Assembly (NCBI GenBank): GCA_948146395.1
Contig: OX411543.1
Coordinates: 61,989,676-62,053,675, forward strand
Reading direction: 5' to 3'
Length of the DNA stretch: 64,000 bases
Source: Fragum whitleyi
Taxonomy: Eukaryota; Mollusca; Bivalvia; Cardiida; Cardiidae
In this document: in pieces, positions 48,182 through 58,484 of the stretch
How positions within the stretch are numbered: the stretch's first letter is position 1
Layout: each line of letters begins with the position of its first letter
Notes under the pieces: model-generated
Seen by the model: the letters and a program-made list of their open reading frames with translations, nothing else
Databases searched by the model: none
What the model was told of the DNA's origin: nothing
Made by a program: the position numbers and the translations under genes

Positions 48182-48879
48182 CAGTTAGTTACATCATGAA
48201 ATTACATTCATCTCAATTAAAACCATTCTAAATCGCTCACCCAGCGCTCCTTTCATTCATTCCAATCATTCACTCAAACCATTCAAAAACGCTCCTCGAT
48301 CCCCGGTGGCGGCAAACATCCTTTCCGAGGTTTGTCTCTCACCAATGGGTAGATAATCGTAAACCTTTGTGAGATAGCAGTCGGAGGCTAGGAAAGGGTG
48401 TAATGGTAGTACAGGTGTAAGAAATACCAGGAATCCATTGTTAGGTGCTCCGGCCGCCGCGATAAAACTGCGAAATTGTTGAAAGCGGCGTAAAACTCAT
48501 TCAAACAAACAAATCAAAAACGCTCCACAATTTTTAAAAAAGATAAGATCAACAAAACAAAAACGCTCCAAGATTATTAAAAAGATAAGATCAACAATTA
48601 CATTCAAAATGAGTATTGCTAGAGAAAATTCGCGATTCCGATGGCATAATTGAAATTTTAAGACTCTGAATGGTTCTTTGAAATATAGAAATCTTCCTAT
48701 CGAACCTGTATAGAATTTAAGATTTTATTAAAGGGATGTAATAAATATGGTTAATTTGTTCATTATGAACCAAATAAGTGATGTTTGATTACATCAATTT
48801 CAGCATGGCACTCAATCAATTTCATTCCACAATAATTCCTAAATGATTCACCTTGTCAATAAAACGATGCTTTTGACCG
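48182..48879 (+). mobile_element. Family A MITE, copy 22, carrying a SINE-2
   Basis: CAGTTAGTTACATCATG after TA, right end CAATAAAACGATGCTTTTG then ACCGTA, hairpin ATTAAAGGGATGTAATAAAT weakly kept. The long arm is split at 48295 by a SINE-2 copy with duplication of 13 bp of the arm. Confidence 0.85.
48283..48526 (+). mobile_element. SINE-2, 5'-truncated, with 13-bp target duplication
   Basis: TCAAAAACGCTCC at 48283-48295 and 48514-48526 flanks a body that starts at the B box (TCGATCCCCGGTGGCGGC), passes TGTGAGATAGCAG and CTAGGAAAGGGTGTAATGG, and ends GTTGAAAGCGGCGTAAAAC with CATTCAAACAAACAAA. Confidence 0.92.
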
Positions 48880-49139
48880 TAAAGACGAAGCCCAGCCTTC
48901 ACATATGTGCAGTCTGATCATAATTAATACCACCTAATTGTTCATTTTAAGCAACGTTATTTTTAAAAGTACTTTAATATCACTGCAACTTTCCCAAGAT
49001 TTTATTTAGCATGACAAGGGTTAATCTCAAAATAGGATGCATGTACAATGATACATTAACATGCTTATAAAACTTTATAAGAACATGTTATATTTAAAGT
49101 ACTGTACGTCATAGAAGCACATACAGTTGTTTACCCTGC
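48880..49139. other. Unassigned sequence
   Basis: A possible local ACTTTAATAT/ACTTTATAAGAAC hairpin near 49065-49090; otherwise nothing. Confidence 0.3.
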
Positions 49140-49460
49140 TTAGCAAACCCAAAAATGGGAACTCTCGGTGATTCTACGGAATATAGCTCGGGGCTTATAA
49201 GGGTGTGGCAATTAAAGCTCGTGGTATGGAAGACCATTCTCACCTTAGTCCTGCATAGCTTCTTTGATTTCTGATACCTGCAACAGGGAGGATTTTTTTT
49301 TTCTCATTGGTTACCGCATTGGACTCGTTAATGATTTAGATATTACTTGTCCGCCTTGGTTCGACACCGGATTTCATCAGTAATTTTTAGCGGACAGTTC
49401 GTTTGTAATACTCGTGATTTTTCATGACGACACAAACATCAACGATCGCGCTAAGGATAA
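49140..49460 (-). repeat. Dispersed repeat G, copy 4
   Basis: Reverse complement has CGATCGTTGATGTTTGTGTC, GTCATGAAAAATCACGAG and CGAGCTATATTCCGTAGAAT with CACCGAGAGTTCCC, matching the right half of copy 1. Confidence 0.6.
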
Positions 49461-49596
49461 CGTTGCATAATATAATGTAAAGAAAGAATAAAACTGAGAT
49501 TCGCTGCGTCATCGAATTGTTATTTACCCAAAGGATCCATAGACAAAAATTAAAAAGCATTCAATTTAAAGAGTCATTTTCCCATTGGCCTAGGTA

Positions 49597-50021
49597 CAGT
49601 TAACAACATCGTGAAATTGACAAGGCGAATGAATTTGGAATGATTAAAGAATGAAATTGATTGAGTGTATGGAGCGAGTTTTGAGTTAATTTAATGGGAG
49701 ATAATCCAATATCGCAAATTTTGTTCAGGATGAACAAATTTATCTCCCTTTAATATAATATGCATGCATGTTCTATAAAAAGCTTCATATTTCTTCAAGA
49801 ACCTATTAGACGCTTACAATTTGAAATATGTCAACGAAATCGCATTTTTTCTCCAATCGAAATTTAATTTGAATGACGTTGTTGATTCTATATTTTCCAA
49901 TGGGTTTGAGCGTTTTTGAATGGTTTGAGTGAGTGTTAGGAATGAACGGAGCGCTGACCGAGTGATTTAGAATGGTATTGATTGAGGCGAATGTCAATTC
50001 AATTCACGATGTAACTAACTG
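49597..50021 (-). mobile_element. Family A MITE, copy 23
   Basis: CAGTTAACAACATCGTG after TA; CACGATGTAACTAACTG plus TA. The right hairpin stem is shortened (CAGGATGAACAAATTTATCTCCC). Confidence 0.9.
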
Positions 50022-50079
50022 TACTACCAGAAGCTGAACCACATACAATAGAGGGTAAAACTGGCCCTAAATCGCTCAC

Positions 50080-50530
50080 CTGAAAGATGAAAACATTGAC
50101 AAATCTAAAACAACGCTCTTGATTCGATGCAGCAAGATTTAGCCATTAACCTAGTTTCTTTTCCTGGTAGACCCAACATCAACTCATCTCAGTTTTCATC
50201 AACATTCTGACCAAATTTAAGGTTGATCGGGCGCAAAACATGACCTCTAAAATCCATACAAGTTTTTATGAGATTTGGCACATGGCCTAATTCTTTTACC
50301 CTAGTTGGCACAATTTCAAATACCTCCTACATTTCATTTAGACAACCACTCTGACCAAATTTCAGGTTGATCGGGCAAAAATATAGCCTGTTGAGTTAAT
50401 ACAAGGTTTTTTTCTAAAATTTGACTCCAGAGTCTAATTTTTGACAAACAAAATAGCAAAATGAGAGAATGTTAACCACTCTTTTTTGCCAAACTTCAGA
50501 TAAATCTAAATATCGTGTTATGCCACATGT
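50080..50530 (+). repeat. Diverged tandem array, about 144-bp unit, 2-3 copies
   Basis: GGTTGATCGGGC begins at 50221 and 50365; CTGACCAAATTTAAGGTTG/CTGACCAAATTTCAGGTTG precede both. Opens with TCGCTCACCTGAAAGATG. Resembles the tandem-core elements without a GACG tip. Confidence 0.7.
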
Positions 50531-50678
50531 ACATTTGTATATTGCAAATGTAGGCATTGTTAACGGACACAAGGGGCACTGTATGACTATACGACCCCAA
50601 TCGTGTCCAATTTATTGATTGTATCCTATAATTTTCAATATTGTCTGGCATTCAGTATTATAAGAACTTTAATTTCAA

Positions 50679-51118
50679 CAGTTAACAATATCGTGAAATT
50701 GACAAGGTGAATGATTATGGAATGATTAAGAAATGAAATTGAATGAATGTGTGGAGCGACTTTTGAGTGAATTTAATGGGAGGTAATCCAGTATTGCAAA
50801 TTTTGTTCATGATAAACAAAATTTGCAATATTGATTACCTCCCTTTGATAAAATATGCATAAAAGTTCTATAGAAATCTCCCTATTTCTTTAAGAACCTA
50901 TCAGACGCTTAGAATTTCAATTAAATAAGTGAAATCCCGATTTTTTTCCCCAGCTATTTTTATTTTGAACGAAATTGTTGTTACATGTTTTTTCAGTGAG
51001 TTAGGAGCGATTTTGAGTGGTTTGAGTGAGTGTCCGGAATGAATGAATTGAGCTCTGAGTGATTGATTTAGAATGGTTTTGATTGGGTTTAATGTCAATT
51101 TGACGATGTAATTAACTG
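50679..51118 (-). mobile_element. Family A MITE, copy 24, full length
   Basis: CAGTTAACAATATCGTG at the left, GACGATGTAATTAACTG plus TA at the right. The hairpin stem is perfectly paired with changed sequence: GTATTGCAAATTTTGTT against AACAAAATTTGCAATA. Confidence 0.92.
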
Positions 51119-51167
51119 TATTTCCAATGAAATATAATTCATTGTTATATAGGTATAGTTTAAATAC

Positions 51168-51317
51168 CGTGTCAAAATAAATGGTGGTACAAATCTGAGA
51201 CTCACATGTCGTGTATTTTGGAAATAGAACAAATGCTTATATGATGGAAAAACAAAATTATGGCTAGAACTTTCTGCTGGTTAGAGCAGTTCTTTCTACT
51301 GTTGCCATTCACTTTAG
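51168..51317 (+). repeat. Direct repeat R, unit 1
   Basis: TGTCAAAATAAATGGTGG through GTTAGAGCAGTTCTTTCTAC and TTCACTTTAGCT matches unit 2 at 51784 at about 70 percent by eye. The short ORF at 51260 starts in it and is not conserved in unit 2. Confidence 0.7.
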
Positions 51318-51600
51318 CTCTCAAAAACGTTCCAAATTCACTATTAAAGATCGACAATAGCGACCAATTTGCCCACAATATTTCGCGATTTTTAATAACA
51401 GTCTTGAATTTGGAAGCGTCTAAAAGATTCGTGAAGACATACGGAAAACTTGTTTCAGAAAATGATAACTAGTATATATTTTACTAAAAGAGGATAATAA
51501 ATATTGGCAATTTCGATCATCTTGAACGAAATAAGCGATATTGCTTTACCTCTCGTTAATTTCATTTTAAACTAATCAATCCCATTCATTCAATTTTAGG
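51318..51600 (+). mobile_element. Family A MITE, copy 25, ends missing
   Basis: CTCAAAAACGTTCCAAATTC, AAAAGAGGATAATAAATATT, TGATCATCTTGAACGAAA-type hairpin and CGATATTGCTTTACCTCTC; neither TIR is present. Confidence 0.65.
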
Positions 51601-51783
51601 TATTGTTATGACGCATTTTAGGTACCATGTTCCTTTCAGTCTTCTTCTTTTGTTCACTTTTTCTTGATTGATCCTATAAATATCCCTTTTTTTCTGTCTT
51701 TCAGTATTATTAGTACTTTGACATTATTATTTCAAAGCATGGAAAAATTGAGTGTTTTATAGATAAAATTTATATAATGACTG

Positions 51784-51933
51784 TATCAAAATAAAATTGA
51801 TTACAAAACCGTGACTCAAATATCATGTATTCTTGACACAACAAGAAGCCCGCATGTGATGGATAAGCAATAGTCTAGTTAGAATTTTCTAGTTGTTAGA
51901 GCAGAGATATTCTACTGTTACCAATCACTTTAG
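51784..51933 (+). repeat. Direct repeat R, unit 2
   Basis: TATCAAAATAAAATTGATTA through GTTAGAGCAGAGATATTCTA and ATCACTTTAGCT parallels unit 1, 616 bp downstream. Confidence 0.7.
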
Positions 51934-52304
51934 CTAAATGTCTGACGTTTCTTATCGTTCTAAAGACGGGACAGTCAGTAGGGATTTGGTGTAAAAGATA
52001 CATCGCTTTTTGACCAAGTACCCTCTATCATGGGGTCTAGGGGGAGAAATAAATGTCTGCTTTTATCAACAATGGCCTCTTAAGAGTAGACAATCTGTTC
52101 CTCAAAGTTTCCTGATAACCGGCGATTGATTGTAAGTGCTTTATAGTTGATATTTGCAATACTTCTTGATGTCGAATGTTGAGAGGCGACCAAATTATCG
52201 TAACTGCAGCTTGAATTAAGCTGCAGTTACGACAATTTTAATCGCTTACCGATGAAACCAACGATTTTTGAACGCATGTATTTTCCAAACCAATTGACAA
52301 AATA
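51934..52304. other. Unassigned sequence with a palindrome
   Basis: AAATTATCGTAACTGCAGCT/AGCTGCAGTTACGACAATTT (52192-52238) is a near-perfect hairpin of about 47 bp. The rest is unrecognised. Confidence 0.55.
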
Positions 52305-52885
52305 CAGTGAAACGAACTTCTAAACGGCCACTTGGTTTTTGCTGAAAAAGTAATATTTTCCTTGGTATATGAAATGGGAAGTAGGTGAATTCTATTAGAA
52401 AAATCATTAAGGGAGAATCTTCAATAAAAATCGACTCGAAAAAATGCGAGGGAAGCATCAAATTTGACGGGAATTCAAGCGTACCCCTGATTTCAAAATT
52501 AGCATTAGTGGGTGGGGTAATTTTAGCATTGTATCCTTGTGTGAGAAACAAACGAGTCTGAATGTTATTTTCTTCAGTGATTTAGTATCTGGCACGTAAT
52601 GGACACGAGGTTTGCCATTTATAGGATTGATCGCCGAGTATTTTTTAGACCGAAAATTTGAAATTCTTCGAAAATGTGCAACTTTTGTGACTTTCGTAAT
52701 GGGGGTTTCTTGTGTTTGATAGTTTGCTACAGTAATCAAGGAGAACAATTCGAATCCATTTTTCTTAAAGAATACGCCAAATTGGACGGCCTTTTATATT
52801 GAAATAAAAGATGCTTGATTAAATGACTATAGATATATTAAAATATGGCAAAATTAAGGTGGCCGTTTAGAAGTTCGTTTCAGTG
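52305..52885 (+). mobile_element. Family E MITE, copy 1
   Basis: CAGTGAAACGAACTTCTAAA then CGGCCACTTGG, and CCGTTTAGAAGTTCGTTTCA then GTG, are inverted ends of about 30 bp, TA outside both. The minus ORF at 52458-52748 has a counterpart in copy 2 (TKVTKVAHFRRIS, SLKKIT and CFSHKD shared), but both are broken and short. Confidence 0.88.
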
Positions 52886-53055
52886 TAAGGACCTTATGTT
52901 GAATAGGAAAACTACCAATTCTTGTCATTCTGCCATAATACTACACCCTTACACTGAAATGCTCATCCAAATGTTTCCGAGTCTAGAATGTGTATTCTAC
53001 CTCCCTATCATAGGTGATTTTTTCAAAACTTGTTCTTTTTTCTTTCCTCTCAAAT

Positions 53056-53333
53056 GAGCCTGTGCGTGACATTTCCAACAATTTGAAATGTTTGTGACGT
53101 GCAAACATTGAGTAGAGTAGACAGCTACATACTGTAAATATTAAAGTTACCTGGTGGTCTAGTGATGCTTTGAGACCTAATTTAACTACTAAACGCATAG
53201 TTTAGACTCTGGTTAGACTGTGCTGATGCACAGGCTGACCAGAGACTCTGGTTAGACTGTGCTGATGCACAGGCTGACCAGAGTCTTTGCTTTGCGCATA
53301 TTTGAAATTGTTGTAAATCTCATGCACAGGCTG
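53056..53333. mobile_element. Family F MITE, copy 1, with a 39-bp tandem duplication
   Basis: GAGCCTGTGCGTGACATTTC and AAATCTCATGCACAGGCT are inverted ends, continued by CAACAATTTGAAAT/ATTTGAAATTGTTG. GACTCTGGTTAGACTGTGCT is present twice at 53206-53284 in 39-bp tandem units. Located between the two family E copies. Confidence 0.78.
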
Positions 53334-53446
53334 AAATGTCATTTTCATGATAAGATAATGTATCCAATTTTTGCCTCCAAAATGAAGCCCCTGGAAATTG
53401 ATATTCAAATAAAAACAGCACCCGGCAGAGATCAAGAAGAGGTCTA

Positions 53447-54030
53447 CACTGAAACGTACTTCTAAAACCGCCACTTGGTTTTTGCTTAAAAAGTAATGTT
53501 TTCTTTGATATCTGATTTGGGAAGTAGTCGAATATTTTTAGGAAAATCGTTAAGAGGGAATTTTCAATAAGCAACGACTTGAAAAAATGTGAGAAAAGCA
53601 GTGACTTTTGCGGGAATTTTAGGGTACTCCTGACTTAAAAATGAACATTGGTAGATGGGGTAAATTTAGCATTTTATCCTTGTGTGAGAAACAAAAGAGC
53701 CACAGTGTTATTTTCTTCAGTGATCTTGTATCTGACGTGCAAAAGCCATCGAAGTTTGTCTCTTCTAGGATTAATCGCCGAGTATTTCCGAGTAACCGAA
53801 AAATTGAAATTCTTCGAAAATGTGCAACTTTTGTGACTTTCGAAATTGAGGGTTCTTGTGTTTGATCGTTTGCTGAAGACACGAAGGACAAAACTTTGAA
53901 TCTTAATTTCTTTTAGAATACGCCAAATTAAACGGTCTTTCTTTTGGAAATAAAAATAGTTCATTTAATGACAATAGATATGTTAAAGTGTGGTGAATAC
54001 AAGGTGGCCGTTAAGAAGTTCGTTTCAGTG
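53447..54030 (+). mobile_element. Family E MITE, copy 2
   Basis: CACTGAAACGTACTTCTAAA and TTAAGAAGTTCGTTTCAGTG with TA on both sides. Same order and orientation as copy 1, 584 bp against 581. Confidence 0.88.
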
Positions 54031-54062
54031 TATTACCTGACTTGAAGTTACAGGGAAGTAAC

Positions 54063-54494
54063 CAGCTAGTTACATCGTGAAATTGACATTTATGTCAATC
54101 AAAACCATTCCAAGTAGGTCATTCAGCGCTGCATTCAATTATTCCAAACACTCACTCAAACCATTCAAAAACACTCAAAATGACTAAAAAAAATAACATC
54201 AACAATTATCTTCAAATTGAATGTGGCAAGAAAGAAATAGCGATTTTAAACGTACTGACAACATTGAAATTTAAAGCGTCTGATTGGTTCTTGAAGACGT
54301 GGCGAGCTACTTAAAGAAATTTTATGCATATTTTATTAAAGGGGGGTATTTCATGTCGCTAATTTTGTTCATCCTGAACAAAATTAGCGAAATTGGAGTA
54401 CATCCCTTACATTCCACTCCAAACTCACTCCTCTCACTCATTCAACATCATTCCGAAATCATTCCCCTTGTCAATTTCACGATGTTGTTAACTG
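54063..54494 (+). mobile_element. Family A MITE, copy 26, full length
   Basis: CAGCTAGTTACATCGTG at the left, CACGATGTTGTTAACTG plus TA at the right. The hairpin is GGGGGGTATTTCATGTCGC...GCGAAATTGGAGTACATCCC with TAATTTTGTTCATCC/TGAACAAAATTA. Confidence 0.9.
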
Positions 54495-54848
54495 TAATCT
54501 GACTTTTAGCTCGGCTTTTTTCGGAGAAACCCTAATTTTGTGAACACCAGGGCATCGGTCGCGTCGGGCTTGGTTTCTGCGTTGGCGTAGGCATAAGCTT
54601 TGGATTTGGCATGCAAACTTTAACCTTTGTCATAGTTAAAGATGTGTTCATGAAATTTTGTATGTGTGCCATCAAGGAAGCTCTGAAAGCATTTTGTAAG
54701 AGTTGTGCCCCTTTGTTCGACTTAGATTTTATCAAGCACCGGCATCCGAGCGTTGGTACCAAAGGCGGTGCTCTTGTATTTGGCTCATTACTTAAGACAA
54801 GGTATCTCCACTCATGCACCATGAAATCCGCACCAACCAACACAATCG
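54495..54848. other. Unassigned sequence between two family A copies
   Basis: Open on both strands (plus 54611-54901, minus 54532-54843) but no domain was recognised. ACGCAACGC-like words (GCGTCGGGC, CTGCGTTGGCGTAGGC) near 54560-54590 suggest a repeat arm. A coding exon cannot be excluded. Confidence 0.35.
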
Positions 54849-55034
54849 TGGAATGCTTTAATTATTGGAATGAAATGTTGATAGTTTTGAACGATTATTA
54901 AATGTTTTTGAACGATTTCGGAACGTTTTAAATTGTGTGAGTGAGCGTTTGGAATGAATGAATGGAGCGCTGAGTGAGCTATTTAGAAAGAGTTTGACCT
55001 GATTAAGTGTCAAATTCACTATGTTACCAACTGC
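54849..55034 (-). mobile_element. Family A MITE, copy 27, long arm and right end only
   Basis: ATGTTTTTGAACGATTTCGG, GAGCGTTTGGAATGAATG, GGAGCGCTGAGTGAGC and a right end TCACTATGTTACCAACTG. Confidence 0.78.
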
Positions 55035-55380
55035 GTAAAAATCCACCGAGGGGCTATGGAACTATGACTAGCCGACTGTTTATTTTGAAGTTGGCGCTGG
55101 GAAGGGTTTACATCATTTTAACAAGAATCAAGGAATGACAGGTTTATTTCTTTTTCTGGATTTAAGTCGACATTTAATTCGATATAGGAAGACCTTGTTA
55201 TGATGGGGTTTTCATTCCCCTGTCAGTTTCGTTTAGCCTACGGCCTTAAAATCGTTACATCTTTTTTAAAACGTCCACGGTGTTATGAAATCGTTTTAAT
55301 TTCTAGACTAGAACTAATGTAAACGCTAACTTAGTGCGAGGTTTTACCTGATTTGAAAATGCCACTGACGAAAAGGTATA
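55035..55380. other. Unassigned sequence
   Basis: No gene or known repeat seen. Confidence 0.3.
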
Positions 55381-56010
55381 CAGTTAGTAACTTCGTAAAA
55401 TTGACAACCTTTTCGATCAAAACCACACTAAATCACTCAAATAAATTGAGCCTGTGCATGATATTTACAACAATTTTAAATGTGTTTGTGGGGTGCAAAC
55501 ATTGAGTAGAAGTGACAGCCACATACTGTAAATATAAAGTTACCCGATGGCATAAAGATACCTTGAGACCTTATCTGTCTACTAAACGCGTGTTGAAGAC
55601 TTTGGTCAGACTGTGAAAATGCACAGATATGCCACAAATTTGAAATTGTTGGAAATGGCACGCACAGGCTCAATTCATTTCATCCAAACACTCCATAAAA
55701 ACATTAAACAATGCCCCCAAATCACTAAAACAATAATTAAATTAAAATCACCTTGAAAATTCCATGATTTCACAGACTTGCTTGAATTTTGAAACTTTTT
55801 ATTGGTTCTTAAACCATAAAACCTATTGATAAAACTTGCAAGTATACTGAATAAAAGAGAGGTAATAATTATCGTTAATTTTGTTAATTTTGAACAAAAT
55901 TATCGAAATTGCATTTTCACCATCTATTTTCATTAAAAATTAGCTCGTAACGTATAGTTTATTTCATTACGTTATCATTCAATATTGTCAATTGGGGATG
56001 TTCTTAACTG
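55381..56010 (+). mobile_element. Family A MITE, copy 28, carrying a family F insertion
   Basis: CAGTTAGTAACTTCGTAAAA after TA at the left, GGATGTTCTTAACTG at the right. The long arm is interrupted at 55448-55671 by a family F element. Hairpin GAGAGGTAATAATTATCGT...TTATCGAAATTGCATTTTC. Confidence 0.82.
55448..55671. mobile_element. Family F MITE, copy 2, nested in family A
   Basis: GAGCCTGTGCATGATATTTA and AAATGGCACGCACAGGCTC are inverted ends, AATT on both sides; the inside matches copy 1 (GTGCAAACATTGAGTAGA, ACATACTGTAAATAT). Confidence 0.85.
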
Positions 56011-56031
56011 AAAATTGCGATCCAAGTCATA

Positions 56032-57003
56032 CGAGGGATGTTCAAATTTTATCCGGATTAGGTCAATAAACCAACATTGATTTATCGCTATGTGAAGAAA
56101 GTATACTCATATTAACAGGACACTTTATATGCTCGAACTTGCCAAAACCCAAATCATTTGAACGATGTATATTTATTTCACACGCAATTAAAAATACATG
56201 GGTATTAGGTTGCGGCGGCGGCGCACAGTACATGGCGCTAGCGACGTTTTCGAGAATTGAGACATTTGATGTTGTGTAATTTAGCTTGCAACGGCTCGTT
56301 ATTCATGGAAGAAGGATGAATTCAGTGTTCCTGTAATCAAAGTTCTCAGATAGGTGCACCTTAGAAAATCGCCTATATCTTCCAAAGACTCGGCAATTGA
56401 CGTCCCTACAGTTGCTTGGATAAGTTTCTCTCTGTCCGTTCTTCCTCTAATCTCACGGGGCACGGAAGCGTCTTCACAGATGCAAAAAAGCATTTGGAAG
56501 AATGAACCATTCCCTTTCAGCGTGACACAAGTATTTGATTTATATCTTTCGGTAATTTTGTAGATTTCAAATAGAAAAATTAAAAAATCTAAATTCCGAG
56601 CATTCAGTTGACGTCGTCTAGACCGTTCCGTAACACTTACTCCGCCACATTTAAACGAACTTATCGAAAAATTCTACGGTCAAATTACTTTAAATTAATA
56701 CAAGGCATTTGTAATATTTATTCAAGCATCTCAATTAATTTTTGAGTTTTTCAACAGTTAGAAAAGAAAGAATATTAACAAACGAAGACCAAATATATGA
56801 ATTATTTTATCTGATGCGCCGGGTACTCGTTTCCATGGCATTTTATATGGCAGATGCCCGAGCGCTTTGTTCGATAACTATACCAATTTTACATAACCAT
56901 GTGTGCATTAAATTCCGACAGCGAATGATACCAAATTTAGTTTGATTACTTCAAAATTAAAATTTTGCAAGGCAAATTCAGGTTAATTTTTGAACAACCC
57001 TCG
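56032..57003. mobile_element. Mariner-like TIR element, 972 bp
   Basis: CGAGGGATGTTCAAATTTTA and TTAATTTTTGAACAACCCTC then G, TA outside both ends. The length is close to an autonomous mariner (about 1.3 kb) but shorter, and no transposase could be read. The 64-residue minus ORF at 56299-56493 and the 67-residue plus ORF at 56742-56945 were not recognised; either may be a remnant. Confidence 0.7.
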
Positions 57004-57164
57004 TACAATGCGAGGTTCTACGATGAACATTTCTCGGCTGCTGGGGCTTTTTTCCATGGATTCCTGATGTCTCTCAAACCACTACACATTTTTTTCGACC
57101 CTTAAAGTACTTATTTACGACTAACCATCCATTTGTGGGAGTTTGGTTTATGATTAGAAATCAT

Positions 57165-57297
57165 GCTGATCAAAATTAGCGATTAAGATTACCTCCCATG
57201 AATCTCAACTAAAATTCATCCATGGCACTCATTCAATTTCGTTCAAAAATAATTCCAAAAATCGTTCATCCTGTCAATTTCACGATGTTATAAACTG
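57165..57297 (+). mobile_element. Family A MITE, copy 29, right half only
   Basis: Starts in the hairpin (TGCTGATCAAAATTAGCG), then GATTACCTCCC, the right arm and CACGATGTTATAAACTG plus TA. Confidence 0.83.
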
Positions 57298-58484
57298 TAT
57301 ACAAAAAGGAAATGACATGCTTTATTGTATATGTCCTTACTCATTAGGAGCACGTGGTGTAACAGTAATATTTCATAACCCACAGTCTAGACAAATGGTC
57401 CATTGGATGTTTATTGTTCTTATTGTTTATATCAATTATTTATTATCTATTTGAACAAGCTATTTCTTAATGTTAACATCAACATTTATGCTCTTACACG
57501 TATACCGCACGTGTTTGTTAGAATTTAAGTGTTTTTTCTTTTTTTTTTTTTTTTTTTTAGTTTTTTTTCTCAAAATTGAGTTAGCATAAATATATATCTA
57601 AAAATATTTACATTTATAAGTTACTTAATGACAGTATTTCTATAGTAAAGTATATTCTTTTAGCTAATTTAATACTCAAAATTGATTAATAACTTATAAG
57701 ATTGTGGTTACCATTTAACCTAGAAACAAAGCCACGAACATTTCTTCTGATTATGGAAATATTTTCATTTGTGTGTCAAAAGCGAAAGTGTTAGCTAACT
57801 GTGGGAGCTGATAAGTGGCTTTAACCTTATTCAGTGTTCGTTTTGTCCATTAAAGTGAATTTAACCTATGATCAGCCTCCCAGATTTATATAAAAAAATC
57901 GGATGCCTTCATTATGGGATAATAGTCTTCCCGCCAATAGTTTTTTGCTGCACTTTCAGAATTGTAGTTGGCTTTTTAGACAGGCAAATATTTCAGTCTG
58001 TTATTTTTCAAGACATATGCAGGCATATTAAGGTTTGTGGACTTTGGAAGAAGGCCCCTATGCTCTTAAAATGCAGTCTATATGAACTCTTTATTGACAC
58101 CCTTCTTTCTTTGGACGGCAATTTAAGTGAGCTAAATGAAATCAAAACCTAATCAAAATCCTGGCTAGAGCGCACTTAACTAAGATGTCATTGATTTATC
58201 AGAATTTAATCACTTTGCCTTTTTGAATGATTTGTTGGCCCGTTTTTCGTCACACCCTTAAACTCATCCTTACCATCACTGATCATGTACACAAAGGTCA
58301 TAACAACGAACGAATATGGATACGGAAACACTTTTAGAATGAAGTCCATGGCCATACATATCTAACAAAAGCGTTAATATAAGATTTAGATCTCTTAGAA
58401 ATATATACAAAATAATACACTCTTATTCAAAACAAATCTTCGGTAAAAACAAACTGTTTGAAACGTACATACATGTAGCTGTGT
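57298..58484. other. Unassigned AT-rich sequence with a T-run
   Basis: T-run at about 57536-57560. The 94-residue plus ORF at 57868-58152 is open but has no recognised domain, and no splice or start context stands out. Confidence 0.35.

Noticed and set aside
54532..54901. Overlapping ORFs of 103 and 96 residues on opposite strands
   Set aside because: No domain, start context or splice support on either strand; left as unassigned.
57868..58152. 94-residue plus-strand ORF
   Set aside because: No recognisable domain and no support from neighbours; could be chance in AT-rich DNA.
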